Below, piece by piece: positions 27,831 to 37,295 of a DNA stretch of 64,000 bases; position 1 is the stretch's first letter; the number at the start of each line of letters is the position of its first letter. Source of the DNA: Thalassospira alkalitolerans (lineage in GTDB: Bacteria; Pseudomonadota; Alphaproteobacteria; Rhodospirillales; Thalassospiraceae); the NCBI RefSeq assembly GCF_002115745.1, contig NZ_JFKB01000016.1, positions 1 to 64,000 of the forward strand, in the 5' to 3' direction. A program made the translations under genes and the position numbers. Under the pieces are notes generated by a model, which worked only from the letters and a program-made list of their open reading frames with translations, was not told where the DNA came from and did not search any database.

Positions 27831-28795
27831 GCCTGACCTCCCGATTGGCGGTGGTTCTGAACAAGCAGTTCAAGTGTTGCCATGCGAACGGCAACCCCCA
27901 TTTCAACCTGTTCGCGGATCACCGAACGTTCAACATCGTCGGCAACTTCACTGTCGATTTCGACGCCGCGGTTCATCGGGCCGGGATGCATGATCAGCGC
28001 GTCGGGTTTGGCATTGGCAAGTTTGGCCCGATCCAGACCATGGAAATGGAAATATTCACGCACGGACGGGATAAAGCTGCCTTCCATGCGTTCAAGTTGA
28101 AGCCGCAACATCATGACGATATCGCAATCTTTCAGGCCTTCTTCCATGTCATGGAAAATCTCGACTCCCATCCGTTCGATTTTGGATGGGATAAGGGTCG
28201 GTGGTGCGACAAGGCGTACACGCGATCCCATGGTATTGAGCAACAATATGTTGGATCGTGCGACGCGTGAATGCGCCACATCGCCACAAATCGCCACGTT
28301 AAGCCGATGCAGGCGTCCTTTGTGACGACGAATGGTCAGCGCATCCAGCAATGCCTGTGTCGGATGTTCATGGCGTCCATCCCCGGCATTGAGGACCGCA
28401 CAATTGACCTTTTCCGAAAGCAGCTTGACCGCACCGCTATCACCATGGCGCACAACAAGTGCGTCCGGGTTCATCGCGTTAAGGGTCATCGCCGTATCAA
28501 TCAGGGTTTCACCCTTTTTGACCGAACTGGTCCCGACCGTCATATTGATGACCATCGCGCCTAGTCGCTTGGCCGCCAGTTCAAATGACGTCAGCGTTCG
28601 GGTGGAGTTTTCGTAAAACAGATTAACGACCGTCGCCCCGGCAAGAATGTTGCTGGTTTTATCCGCCGTGCGGTTTTTTTCCGCATAATGCTGTGCGCGA
28701 TCAAGAATAAGGGTGATTTCCCCCGGGGTAAGACCTTCAATACCGAGGAGGTGAGGGTGCGGATAATGATCCGCCGCTGGTCCCATGACACTCAT
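27827..28795 (-). CDS. pyrB: aspartate carbamoyltransferase catalytic subunit
   Basis: Condenses carbamoyl phosphate with aspartate in de novo pyrimidine synthesis. The carbamoyl-phosphate-binding motif STRT is at 64-67 in LFYENSTRT. The HPTQAL segment and MHPGPMNRG near the C-terminus are family-typical. No regulatory pyrI is adjacent. The pairing with an HxH-less PyrC matches the PyrB-PyrX arrangement. Start is uncertain among ATGs 28807, 28795 and 28786, and an AAGGA just upstream is not well spaced for any one of them. Confidence 0.93.
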   Translation of the reverse strand: MSVMGPAADHYPHPHLLGIEGLTPGEITLILDRAQHYAEKNRTADKTSNILAGATVVNLFYENSTRTLTSFELAAKRLGAMVINMTVGTSSVKKGETLIDTAMTLNAMNPDALVVRHGDSGAVKLLSEKVNCAVLNAGDGRHEHPTQALLDALTIRRHKGRLHRLNVAICGDVAHSRVARSNILLLNTMGSRVRLVAPPTLIPSKIERMGVEIFHDMEEGLKDCDIVMMLRLQLERMEGSFIPSVREYFHFHGLDRAKLANAKPDALIMHPGPMNRGVEIDSEVADDVERSVIREQVEMGVAVRMATLELLVQNHRQSGGQA

Positions 28796-28893
28796 GGCGT
28801 TGCACATATTCCTTAAATGGTATGGGCAGAATTTCGCGCGGAGCATACCCAATTGCCCCTGTCACGGAAAGTTAAAAAATTGCCTGAATGTCC

Positions 28894-28907
28894 TGACCAA
28901 ATGGTCA
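28894..28907. promoter_or_regulatory. palindrome TGACCAAATGGTCA upstream of pyrB
   Basis: A perfect 6-bp inverted repeat with a 2-bp centre, about 100 bp before pyrB and 20 bp after the AEC stop. It is a possible operator for the pyrimidine block. No regulator can be named. Confidence 0.3.
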
Positions 28908-28926
28908 ATATTCGTGTCGGTTTACA

Positions 28927-29859
28927 TCACACCACATGCAACAAAACCGCAAGGATGGGGATGGTGGCAATCCCGACCAATGTATGAACCGTGATGATAC
29001 TGGCCATCATCGGGGCGTCCCCACCCATCAGCCGCGCCAAAACATAGGCACTGGCCGAACATGGTAATCCGGCATAAAGCACGATGGCGGCCATTTCGAT
29101 TGGCGGCAGGCCAAGTAAAATACAAAAAACTGCCGCAATCGCCGGACTAAGAACAAGCTTGCCCAATGTCGAAAACCCAACCGGCCCCCCGGCACGGCGT
29201 GCTGCCATAAGGTCAATACCGGCCCCAACCGCCAAAAGACCAACCGGCAAGGCCGACCGGCCCAGAATTTCAAGAAACGGCCCGATAATGGGTGGTAAGC
29301 CCAACCCGGTCATATTCACGATCAGGCCCAGAACACAGGCCATCAACAACGGATTGCGCGCCACATCCCCCAATAAGGACTTGATCCCCGGCTGGCGATC
29401 ATTCACCCCCCAGTGGGCACAGGCCAGAACCGATAAAACATTGACCGTCGGCACCACAAGGGCGACGCAAAGCGCGGTAACTGTCAGTCCGGCTTCACCC
29501 AAAAGGGCGGCGGCAACCGCAAGCCCGATATAGGTGTTGGGGCGGATCGCACCTTGAAACAATGATGAAAATGCCGCGTCGCTGACCTTTAAAGCCGGTT
29601 TGGCAATCAGGATCAAAACCGTACAGACAAAAATGGTGCCCAGCATCGCGGTTGCGATTCCCGCCAATGGCAAACTGCCAAGATCGGCCCGTGCGGTATT
29701 GGAAAACAGCAAGGCCGGAAAAGTTACGAAATACGTCAGTTTTTCGGCGCCCGGCCAGAATGTATCGGGCAAGAATTGACGTTGCCGCAGCACAAAGCCC
29801 AGAACAATCAGGGCAAAGGTCGGGATCAGAGCAGAAAGGATCGCAATCATCGTAAGCAT
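28927..29859 (-). CDS. AEC family transporter (310 aa)
   Basis: Inner-membrane carrier of the auxin-efflux/malonate-type (AEC) family, about ten hydrophobic helices in two halves. Indicative segments are FLPDTFWPGAEKLTYFVTFPALLF (shown in part: LTYFVTFPALLF, about 41-52) and the C-terminal GLPCSASAYVLA with MMASIITVHTLVG. Length is normal. Transported compounds of bacterial AEC proteins are varied, often dicarboxylates or malonate, and cannot be told here. It lies upstream of pyrB on the same strand, 130 bp away, and is probably a separate unit. Confidence 0.87.
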   Translation of the reverse strand: MLTMIAILSALIPTFALIVLGFVLRQRQFLPDTFWPGAEKLTYFVTFPALLFSNTARADLGSLPLAGIATAMLGTIFVCTVLILIAKPALKVSDAAFSSLFQGAIRPNTYIGLAVAAALLGEAGLTVTALCVALVVPTVNVLSVLACAHWGVNDRQPGIKSLLGDVARNPLLMACVLGLIVNMTGLGLPPIIGPFLEILGRSALPVGLLAVGAGIDLMAARRAGGPVGFSTLGKLVLSPAIAAVFCILLGLPPIEMAAIVLYAGLPCSASAYVLARLMGGDAPMMASIITVHTLVGIATIPILAVLLHVV

Positions 29860-30114
29860 CCGGTGCTGGCGCTAATTATGCGCATTTGGGCAATAAATCG
29901 GTTATCGGGCGACTTGCTGTGATGGTTGACATTGTAAATGCCATGTTTGGCAGGGTATCGACAACACTGCCTATTCCATTACATTGCTATCCTGTGATAA
30001 TGAGCGCGGGTCAGATAATGTGTGCAGCGCACTGATTTATCAATTGAAAGAAATTCCTGCGCCCATGTAATGCCAATGTTGCGGTGAACGGGAATACTTG
30101 TCAGGGGAATGTCA

Positions 30115-30948
30115 ATGAGCCGATCAATCGATCATCTGGTCTTATGCGTCAATGATCTCGACGTGGCCTGTGATGCCTGGCGCCAACTTGGTTTTACCGT
30201 GACACCGCGTGCTAATCATCCGTTTGGGACCGGTAATGCCCTGGTCCAGTTTGACGGGATGTATATCGAATTGCTTGGCGTGGTCGAACCCGACAAAATC
30301 GCCGAGGCCGAATTGGCGGCACCATTTTCCTTTCCAATTTATAACCGTGATTACCTGCGTCAGCGCGAAGGCATGTCGATGCTGGCCGTGCAATCAAAAG
30401 ACGCCGAAAAAGATCGCGAGGATTTCCTTGCCGCCGGGGCGGCCGTGCCACGTGTCTTCAAATTTGAACGCGAAGCAACCCGTCCGGATGGCTCGTTGAC
30501 CGATCTTGGTTTTTCACTGGCGTTTGCCAATCATCCGTTGTTGCGCCACGCGGTGACTTTTGTCTGTCAGCATCATCATCCGCCGCAGAATTTCTATTAC
30601 CCGGAATATCAAATTCATGCCAATGGGGCACGTGCCATTGGCAAGGTTTTCCTTATGCATTGGGCCGCCGATGCGGTACGTGAATTCTTCGAAGGGATCG
30701 GCACCGATACCATCGTTGAAACCTGGCATGGTGATGAAATGGTCTCGCGCTATGGCATTGACGATGACCTGTTTCCAACCGATGGCTTTGCCGGGTTCGA
30801 GATTGTTGTCGATAAACTTGATGGCATTGCTCCGGCCGCCATATCAATGGGGGCGGTTCAGAAAAAGGGCCGGTTGATCCTGCCGCCATCGGCATTCTTT
30901 GGCACCATGGTGGTGATTAGCGCCAAACAAAAACAAAAGGCCGCCTGA
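30115..30948 (+). CDS. VOC/glyoxalase_3 family protein (277 aa)
   Basis: Cytosolic protein of the vicinal-oxygen-chelate fold. SIDHLVLCVNDLDVACDAWRQLGF is the opening beta-alpha-beta element (key residues: IDHLV and the aromatic pair around W-LGF). A second module begins near the middle (HAVTFVCQHHHPPQNF) and includes further histidines and glutamates that may hold a metal. ATG 30115 has AGGGG 8 nt upstream. ATG 30109 is the alternative. No pathway neighbour points to a substrate. Confidence 0.8.
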   Translation: MSRSIDHLVLCVNDLDVACDAWRQLGFTVTPRANHPFGTGNALVQFDGMYIELLGVVEPDKIAEAELAAPFSFPIYNRDYLRQREGMSMLAVQSKDAEKDREDFLAAGAAVPRVFKFEREATRPDGSLTDLGFSLAFANHPLLRHAVTFVCQHHHPPQNFYYPEYQIHANGARAIGKVFLMHWAADAVREFFEGIGTDTIVETWHGDEMVSRYGIDDDLFPTDGFAGFEIVVDKLDGIAPAAISMGAVQKKGRLILPPSAFFGTMVVISAKQKQKAA

Positions 30949-30967
30949 ATTAACAGGCAGCCTTTTG
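30943..30967. terminator. hairpin overlapping the VOC gene stop
   Basis: The arms AAAAGGC-CGCCTG and CAGGC-AGCCTTTT enclose AATTAA, where the stop codon lies. It sits between convergent VOC and ruvX. The T-run is short, so strength is moderate. Confidence 0.55.
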
Positions 30968-31007
30968 GCAAATCTTTAATGCCAGGTGGTGCTGACAAGG
31001 CCGGAAA

Positions 31008-31538
31008 TCAGGCGTCTTCGTCGCCAATTTCGTCCTCGTCATCTTCATCGTCGGGGTTTGCACCCGGATCGGTATGAAGATTAAGGTTATCAAGCGCGCC
31101 TTGCAGGATATAGGCCGCCGCCGTTTTATCGACGACTTCTGCGCGGCGTTTGCGCGTCATGTCGACATCTTCGATCAGGATGCGTTCAACCGCACTGGTC
31201 GATAAACGTTCATCCCAAAGCAGAACTGGCAGATCGATATATTTCTGCATCTCGTCCACAAAGGCATAAACCCGGTGGCATGACTTGCCGATTGTCCCGT
31301 CAAGTTCACGCGGGAAGCCGATGATGATCCCACCGACATTCTGCTTGGTGACGATTGACGAAAGTTCGGCAATGTCACGCGTGAATTTCTTGCGTGAAAT
31401 CAGCGTATAAGGGGACGCGATCTGTAGCCCAACATCTGAAAGGGCCACGCCAATGGTCTTGGTGCCGAAATCCAGCCCCAAAACGCGTGCTGCCGGTGTC
31501 AAGCACCGCAGCAATTCCTGAGTATTATTGCAAATCAT
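31008..31538 (-). CDS. ruvX: YqgF/RuvX-family nuclease (176 aa)
   Basis: RNase H-fold nuclease implicated in pre-16S rRNA 5'-end maturation and also annotated as a putative Holliday junction resolvase. Three active-site acids are visible: D23 in GLDFGTKTIGVA, E110 in WDERLST and D137 in VVDKTAAAYIL. The C-terminus is an unusual run rich in Asp and Glu (about 155-176). The gene is transcribed away from the AT-rich arc leader and is convergent with the VOC gene. Confidence 0.93.
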   Translation of the reverse strand: MICNNTQELLRCLTPAARVLGLDFGTKTIGVALSDVGLQIASPYTLISRKKFTRDIAELSSIVTKQNVGGIIIGFPRELDGTIGKSCHRVYAFVDEMQKYIDLPVLLWDERLSTSAVERILIEDVDMTRKRRAEVVDKTAAAYILQGALDNLNLHTDPGANPDDEDDEDEIGDEDA

Positions 31539-32091
31539 GGCGCCCTTATAGGTCGAAGTGATGTCCTGTGCCAGAGCAAATATTTCAGATCGACGAGAAG
31601 GCCAAATGTACGTTTTTTCTATTTTTATAATTATACGAGATTGCGGCCCTAACTCTACCTTGGGACGATCTGGTATGGATTATAACGCCATAAAAGGCGT
31701 ATTTAAAGTCAATTAAGTTTGAGTATATTGTTGAGTAACAGGAGAAATGATGAAGAAAAATGTGTTTCAGGTTTGAGCTTCAGAAATATTATTTTGTAAT
31801 TTTTGTAAACATATTTTCTGTAAAAATTTTAATTACATATATTTTTCTATTTAAGTGTTTTTGGTGATGATTTTTTTTAAATAAAATTTGTTTCATTTGA
31901 TTTTTTAATGATTCAAAAAGTTAAATTTATTTATTAATTATCCGAGTAACTTTCAGTTGATTTTAGATGTATATCAATGATGTTCAATTATGCTTATGGA
32001 TATGTGAGTATACAACTTGATTGGTTCGTCGGTCTTTTGGGCGGCATCCGAAATCATTGGTGGTTATTTCATTCTTTAGCAGGAGGATAGA
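31539..32091. other. AT-rich leader upstream of the arginine deiminase operon
   Basis: About 550 bp, far richer in A and T than its surroundings, especially 31690-32000. It should hold the promoters of both ruvX and the arc operon. A well-spaced AGGAG precedes a nine-codon frame at 31747-31776 (MMKKNVFQV, stop), either a leader peptide or the stub of a lost gene. TTGAT (31957) and ATCAA (31973) form an inverted repeat, but the 11-bp gap does not fit an FNR site. No larger gene is supported. Confidence 0.6.
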
Positions 32092-33552
32092 ATGTCGTCT
32101 GAGCTTGATAAGCAGCCAGAGCGTGAAGACACTCATGAACATGATTTGTTGTCTCGTTTTCCGACGGCTTACACAATTCTGTTTGCCCTGATTGCCATTG
32201 TCGCGGCACTTACCTGGGTCATTCCGGCCGGGCAGTATGACCGGGAAATGAATGATGCGATTGGTCGCGAAGTCGCCGTTCCCGGCTCATATCACGAGGT
32301 CGATCCGAATCCGCAGGGGTTTGTTGATGTCATGTTGGCACCCGGTGCCGGTTTTTATGACCCCGACAGTTATGCCGCAAACGCGATTGATGTCGCGCTG
32401 TTTGTTCTCTTTCTTGGTGGCTTTCTGGGCGTGGTAAACGCGACCGGTGCAATCGATACCGGTATTCGATCTGCGATGAAAAAGCTAAAAGGTCACGAAA
32501 TATGGATGATTCCGATTTTGATGACCTTGTTTGCCATCGGGGGAACCACCTATGGCATGGCAGAAGAAACGCTGGCTTTTTATGGTCTGCTTATTCCGGT
32601 CATGATCGCGGCGGGCTACGATACGGTGACAGCGGTCGCGATTATCATGCTGGGTGCGGGCATCGGCGTTCTGGGGTCGACAATAAACCCGTTTGCCACC
32701 GTGATTGCGGCGAATGCAGCCAATATTCCATTTACCTCCGGCATTGTGTTGCGTTTTGTTATCCTGATTCTGGGCTTGGTCATCTGCATTGCCTATGTGA
32801 TGCGTTATGCCGGTCGGGTGAAAAAAGATCCGTCGCGTTCGATTGTCGCCAAACAACTGGCGTCACACCGGTCATTCTTCCTTAAGGGGCACAATGCGCA
32901 AACCGATAGCGCCACCCTTACCAGCAAGCAAAGCCTGATTTTGATCCTGTTCGGGGTGACTTTTGTTGTGATGATCTGGGGGGTATCATCCCAGGATTGG
33001 TGGATGGCCCGGATGGGGGCCTTGTTCCTTGGTTCTGCAATCGTGATCGGGCTTTTTGCGCGGATGGGCGAAAAAGAGCTGACGGGGCATTTTGTTGATG
33101 GCGCACGGGATCTTTTGGGCGTCGCCCTGATTGTTGGTCTGGCGCGCGGGATTGTGGTGATCATGCAGAATGGCCTGATCGCAGACACATTGCTCCATGG
33201 TGCCGTCGGCAGCCTAAGCGGACTTGGCAATCTGGCCTTTATCAACCTGATGTTCTGGATCGAGGCGGGAATGAGTTTCCTTGTGCCGTCGTCATCGGGC
33301 TTGGCCGTTCTGTCGATGCCCATTCTGGCGCCTTTGTCTGATTTTTCCGGCGTCGACAGGCATTTGATTGTCACCGCCTATCAGTCGGCAAGCGGGCTGG
33401 TCAATCTGATTAATCCGACATTTGCCGTCGTTGTTGGCGGGCTTGCCATTGGGCGGGTGTCCTATGACCGCTGGCTGGCATTTGTCTGGCCGCTTCTTTT
33501 GATGCTGACAGTCATGATTACTGTCGTTTTGTGCATCGGAACCTATCTTTAG
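32092..33552 (+). CDS. arcD: YfcC-family carrier, predicted arginine/ornithine antiporter (486 aa)
   Basis: Integral membrane protein of the YfcC/DcuC superfamily with about 12 helices. The N-terminal hydrophilic stretch is followed by FPTAYTILFALIAIVAALTW and a GQYDRE-type periplasmic segment typical of YfcC. As the first gene of an operon with arcA, arcB and arcC, it is inferred to exchange arginine for ornithine. It is not the classical APC-type ArcD, so the symbol is by role. A strong AGGAGG precedes the ATG. Confidence 0.83.
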   Translation: MSSELDKQPEREDTHEHDLLSRFPTAYTILFALIAIVAALTWVIPAGQYDREMNDAIGREVAVPGSYHEVDPNPQGFVDVMLAPGAGFYDPDSYAANAIDVALFVLFLGGFLGVVNATGAIDTGIRSAMKKLKGHEIWMIPILMTLFAIGGTTYGMAEETLAFYGLLIPVMIAAGYDTVTAVAIIMLGAGIGVLGSTINPFATVIAANAANIPFTSGIVLRFVILILGLVICIAYVMRYAGRVKKDPSRSIVAKQLASHRSFFLKGHNAQTDSATLTSKQSLILILFGVTFVVMIWGVSSQDWWMARMGALFLGSAIVIGLFARMGEKELTGHFVDGARDLLGVALIVGLARGIVVIMQNGLIADTLLHGAVGSLSGLGNLAFINLMFWIEAGMSFLVPSSSGLAVLSMPILAPLSDFSGVDRHLIVTAYQSASGLVNLINPTFAVVVGGLAIGRVSYDRWLAFVWPLLLMLTVMITVVLCIGTYL

Positions 33553-33573
33553 ATTTATCGAAAGGACATAGTC

Positions 33574-34803
33574 ATGTCTGAACAAATGTTAGGCGTTCAT
33601 TCTGAAACAGGAACCTTGCGTCAGGTTGTTGTTTGTCGCCCCGGATTGGCCCATCGTCGTTTGACACCGGGCAATTGTCAGGAATTGTTGTTTGATGATG
33701 TTTTCTGGGTCAAACAGGCCCAGAAGGATCATGATGTCTTTGCCAATATCATGCGCAACGAAGGCGTCGAAGTCCTTGATGTCAACGATCTGTTGTCTGA
33801 AACGCTTGCCAACAAAGAATCCCGTTCATGGGTTCTTGATCATCGTATAACCGCCGATCAGATCGGTGTCGGGGCGCTATCAGAATTGCGCAGCTGGATG
33901 GAAGAAATTCCGGCCGCCAGCCTTTCAGAATACCTTTTGGGCGGGCTGACCGTTGACGAGTTGCCATTTGAGCCGACCGGCTTGTTTGGCAGCTATCTGG
34001 GGCATCATGGTTTCATTCTGCCGCCATTGCCCAATGCGCTTTTTACCCGCGATAACAGTGCCTGGATTTATGGCGGGGTTACCGTTAATCCAATGTTTTG
34101 GGCGGCTCGGCGGCCGGAAACATTGCTGAATACGGCAATATACAAGTTTCATCCGAAATTTTCGGGCAAGACAAAAATCCACTGGGGTGATCCGACCCGC
34201 GATCATGGTCTGGCGACCTTGGAAGGTGGCGATATCATGCCGGTCGGCAATGGTACGGTGCTTGTCGGTATGGGGGAACGGTCTTCGCCACAGGCAGTGG
34301 GGCAACTTGCCCAGGCTTTGTTCCGCGATAACGTGGTTGAACGTGTTCTTGCCTTCCAAATTCCAAAATCGCGCGCGGCCATGCATCTGGACACAATTTT
34401 CACCCTGTGCGGTGATGATGTTGTGACGACGTTCAAGGAAGTCGCGGACGATCTGGTTTGTTACGATATTCGTCCCGGTGCGGAAACGGGCAAGTTGAAT
34501 TTCCGCATTGATCCGCGCCCCATCTTTGACATCGTTGCCGAGGTTCTGGGGTATAAATCCCTGCAGGTTGTCCCCACGGGTGGCAATAACGAAGCCGAAC
34601 AATCACGCGAACAATGGAACGACGGGAACAATGTTCTGGCACTGCGTCCGGGCGTTGTTATCGGCTATGACCGCAACGACGATACCAATGCCGCCCTCGA
34701 AGCCGCAGGGGTCAAGGTGCTTGCCATACCCGGTGCTGAATTGGGCCGTGGTCGCGGCGGCGGGCATTGCATGAGCTGTCCGACCATGCGTGATCCGGTC
34801 TAA
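33574..34803 (+). CDS. arcA: arginine deiminase (409 aa)
   Basis: Hydrolyses arginine to citrulline and ammonia, first step of the arginine deiminase pathway. Guanidinium-group-modifying fold with [18 protein letters not shown] and MHLDTIFT. The catalytic cysteine is C399 in the C-terminal GGGHCMSCP, with the catalytic histidine in the MHLD segment. Length agrees with bacterial enzymes. It is 21 bp after the carrier gene, with AAAGGA before the ATG. It acts in the cytoplasm, feeding citrulline to ArcB. Confidence 0.97.
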   Translation: MSEQMLGVHSETGTLRQVVVCRPGLAHRRLTPGNCQELLFDDVFWVKQAQKDHDVFANIMRNEGVEVLDVNDLLSETLANKESRSWVLDHRITADQIGVGALSELRSWMEEIPAASLSEYLLGGLTVDELPFEPTGLFGSYLGHHGFILPPLPNALFTRDNSAWIYGGVTVNPMFWAARRPETLLNTAIYKFHPKFSGKTKIHWGDPTRDHGLATLEGGDIMPVGNGTVLVGMGERSSPQAVGQLAQALFRDNVVERVLAFQIPKSRAAMHLDTIFTLCGDDVVTTFKEVADDLVCYDIRPGAETGKLNFRIDPRPIFDIVAEVLGYKSLQVVPTGGNNEAEQSREQWNDGNNVLALRPGVVIGYDRNDDTNAALEAAGVKVLAIPGAELGRGRGGGHCMSCPTMRDPV

Positions 34804-34828
34804 GTCGCAAAGAACAAGGAATAAGAAA

Positions 34829-35830
34829 ATGGCATTTAATCTTAAAAACCGCAGCTTCCTGACCCTGAGTGATTTTTCAGGCGAAGAAATCAAGTTCCTG
34901 CTGAAACTGGCAAAGGATTTGAAATCGGCGAAATATGCCGGTTACGAAGTCCCGACGTTGACCGGCAAGGACATTGCGTTGATTTTTGAAAAGGATTCCA
35001 CCCGGACACGGGTGGGGTTCGAAGTTGCCGCCTATGATCAAGGGGCGCGTGTAACCTATCTTGGGCCAACCGGAAGCCATATCGGCCACAAGGAAAGCGT
35101 AAAAGATACGGCACGTGTTCTGGGCCGTATCTATGACGGGATTGAATATCGCGGGTTTGGTCAGAAAGTGGTCGAAACGCTTGCGAAATATGCCGGTGTT
35201 CCGGTTTTCAACGGGTTAACCGATGAATTCCATCCGACGCAAATTCTGGCAGATTTCCTGACCATGCAGGAACATGTCGAAAAGCCGCTGCACAAAACCC
35301 GATATGCCTTTTTGGGGGATGCCGGTAACAATATGGGCAACAGCCTGTTGATTGGTGGTGCCAAGATGGGCATGGATGTCCGTCTCTGTGCGCCTAAAAC
35401 ATGCTGGCCTGTCGAAGCCATACAGCAAGAGGCACAGTCGATTGCGCGCGAAACCGGTGCCAAGCTGACCATCACCGAAAATGTTGACGCGGCGGTTAAG
35501 GACGTTGATTTTGTTTACACTGACGTCTGGGTGTCGATGGGGGAACCCAAGGAAAAATGGGCCGAACGGATCAAGATCCTGCGGCCTTATCAGGTGAACA
35601 AAGACGTTCTTGATAAAACCGGCAACCCGCATGTGCGCTTCATGCATTGTCTTCCGGCATTCCATGATACCGACACCAGTGTCGGGGCGGAAATCAAGGC
35701 GGAATTTGGCCTTGATGCGATGGAAGTCACCAACGAGGTGTTCGAAAGCCCGGCATCGGTCGTTTTTGATCAGGCTGAAAACCGGATGCATACGATCAAG
35801 GCCGTTCTGGTCGCAACGCTGGGAGGATGA
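34829..35830 (+). CDS. arcB: ornithine carbamoyltransferase, catabolic (333 aa)
   Basis: Converts citrulline and phosphate to ornithine and carbamoyl phosphate in this pathway. The carbamoyl-phosphate motif STRTR is at 57-61, HPTQILADF in the middle, and the ornithine-binding HCLPAF at 273-278. ATG 34829 starts the family-typical [10 protein letters not shown] and has AAGGA upstream. The frame open from 34790 is not used. The operon position makes the catabolic role likely, though the fold alone cannot separate ArcB from ArgF. Confidence 0.95.
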   Translation: MAFNLKNRSFLTLSDFSGEEIKFLLKLAKDLKSAKYAGYEVPTLTGKDIALIFEKDSTRTRVGFEVAAYDQGARVTYLGPTGSHIGHKESVKDTARVLGRIYDGIEYRGFGQKVVETLAKYAGVPVFNGLTDEFHPTQILADFLTMQEHVEKPLHKTRYAFLGDAGNNMGNSLLIGGAKMGMDVRLCAPKTCWPVEAIQQEAQSIARETGAKLTITENVDAAVKDVDFVYTDVWVSMGEPKEKWAERIKILRPYQVNKDVLDKTGNPHVRFMHCLPAFHDTDTSVGAEIKAEFGLDAMEVTNEVFESPASVVFDQAENRMHTIKAVLVATLGG

Positions 35831-35831
35831 C

Positions 35832-36737
35832 ATGCTTGTCGTAGCAGCCCTTGGCGGGAACGCTCTGCTTAAACGCGGCGAACCTATGACGGCAAAAACG
35901 CAGCGCGCCAATGTGCGGCGCGCTGCCATCGTGCTGGCCCGAATTGTGCGCGATGGGCATCACCTTGTTCTGACCCATGGCAATGGGCCGCAGGTCGGGT
36001 TGTTGGCGTTACAAGGTGCGGCATATCGCGCGGATGAAGAATATCCGCTTGATGTATTGGGGGCAGAAACCGAAGGCATGATCGGATATATGATCGAGCA
36101 GGAATTGGAAAATGCTCTGGATCATGAAAGGCCGGTGGCCGCGTTGCTAACCCAGGTCGTTGTTGACAGAAAAGACCCGGCCTTTGCCCATCCGACCAAA
36201 TTCATCGGTCCCGTCTATGACAAGGAACAAGCCGAAGACAAAGCCAAAAAAGGCCATTGGTCTATTGCGCAGGATGGCAACAAGTGGCGTCGTGTCGTTC
36301 CATCCCCAAAACCAATTGAAATACCCGATGTTCCGGTTATTCAATTACTGCTGGAGCATGGTGTTATCGTTATTTGCACGGGCGGTGGCGGTATTCCGGT
36401 GGTCTATCAAAAAGACGGCAGTCTGACCGGTATCGAAGCCGTGATTGACAAGGATGCGGCCAGTGCCCTTTTGGCCAAGGAAATCGGTGCTGATGCCTTG
36501 CTGTTGCTGACCGATGTCGATGGGGTTTACCGTGATTTCGGGACGCCAGATGCCCATCGGATTGAGACGCTTTCACCCGATGAGGCACGGGCACTTTCCT
36601 TGCCCGATGGGTCTATGGCGCCCAAGGTGACGGCGGCGGCCAATTTTGTCACGGCGGGCAAGATGGCCGGGATCGGACGTCTTGAGGATGCGGCTGAAAT
36701 TTTGGCCGGGCAGGCCGGAACCCGGATTTCGGTGTGA
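35832..36737 (+). CDS. arcC: carbamate kinase (301 aa)
   Basis: Last enzyme of the pathway: carbamoyl phosphate plus ADP gives ATP, ammonia and bicarbonate. Amino-acid-kinase fold with [14 protein letters not shown] at the N-terminus (about 6-19), [10 protein letters not shown] (about 45-54), [10 protein letters not shown], and [12 protein letters not shown]. The ATG is one base after the arcB stop and is preceded by GGGAGG, so expression is coupled. This gives the strain a complete substrate-level ATP route from arginine under low oxygen. Confidence 0.96.
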   Translation: MLVVAALGGNALLKRGEPMTAKTQRANVRRAAIVLARIVRDGHHLVLTHGNGPQVGLLALQGAAYRADEEYPLDVLGAETEGMIGYMIEQELENALDHERPVAALLTQVVVDRKDPAFAHPTKFIGPVYDKEQAEDKAKKGHWSIAQDGNKWRRVVPSPKPIEIPDVPVIQLLLEHGVIVICTGGGGIPVVYQKDGSLTGIEAVIDKDAASALLAKEIGADALLLLTDVDGVYRDFGTPDAHRIETLSPDEARALSLPDGSMAPKVTAAANFVTAGKMAGIGRLEDAAEILAGQAGTRISV

Positions 36738-37004
36738 GCATCGTATCTTGGCAAAAGCCTGTATTGGTTCCGGTTCGGGGGTAAAATCCATCTGGTTTGA
36801 ACAAGGCCGTTCTGTTTTGTTTAAATAATGTCGGCATTGGTGCGACGCTTTTGTCAGGAAACCGGTTGAATGCCGCCACATAAAGGGCTGCAACGACCCT
36901 TGCGGCGGCGGCGGCGGGGTGCTAGTTTCCGCCCTGTAATTTAAGTTCTGGCAGATGATCTGTCTGCCGGGTTTTTTGTCATTCCTTAAGAGAGACTTTC
37001 ATCC

Positions 37005-37295
37005 ATGTCGTCTTTGGATAAGGAAACAGTTCGCAAGATTGCTCACCTGTCGCGGATAAATGTATCCGAGGAAGGGCTCGTCGAACTGGCGGGAGATTTG
37101 ACCCGTATCCTCGATTTTGTCGAGGAACTTCAAGAAGTTGATGTCGAGGGCTATGCCCCGCTGACGTCGGTTGCCGATCTGACCCTGCCGCTGCGCAAGG
37201 ACGAAGTTACCGACGGCAATATCCAGCAAAAGGTCCTGGCCAATGCGCCGATGACCGATAATGGCTGTTTTGTCGTGCCCAAGGTGATTGAATAA
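37005..37295 (+). CDS. gatC: Asp/Glu-tRNA amidotransferase subunit C (96 aa)
   Basis: Small chaperone subunit of the GatCAB complex that turns misacylated Glu-tRNA(Gln) or Asp-tRNA(Asn) into the amidated forms. Family features are [15 protein letters not shown] at the N-terminus and the ending VPKVIE, which wraps around GatA and GatB in known structures. The stop shares one base with the gatA start (TAATG), so the three genes form a coupled operon. Confidence 0.94.
   Translation: MSSLDKETVRKIAHLSRINVSEEGLVELAGDLTRILDFVEELQEVDVEGYAPLTSVADLTLPLRKDEVTDGNIQQKVLANAPMTDNGCFVVPKVIE

Noticed and set aside
31957..31977. FNR-like TTGAT...ATCAA upstream of the arc operon
   Set aside because: The gap is 11 bp, whereas FNR/ANR sites need 4 bp.
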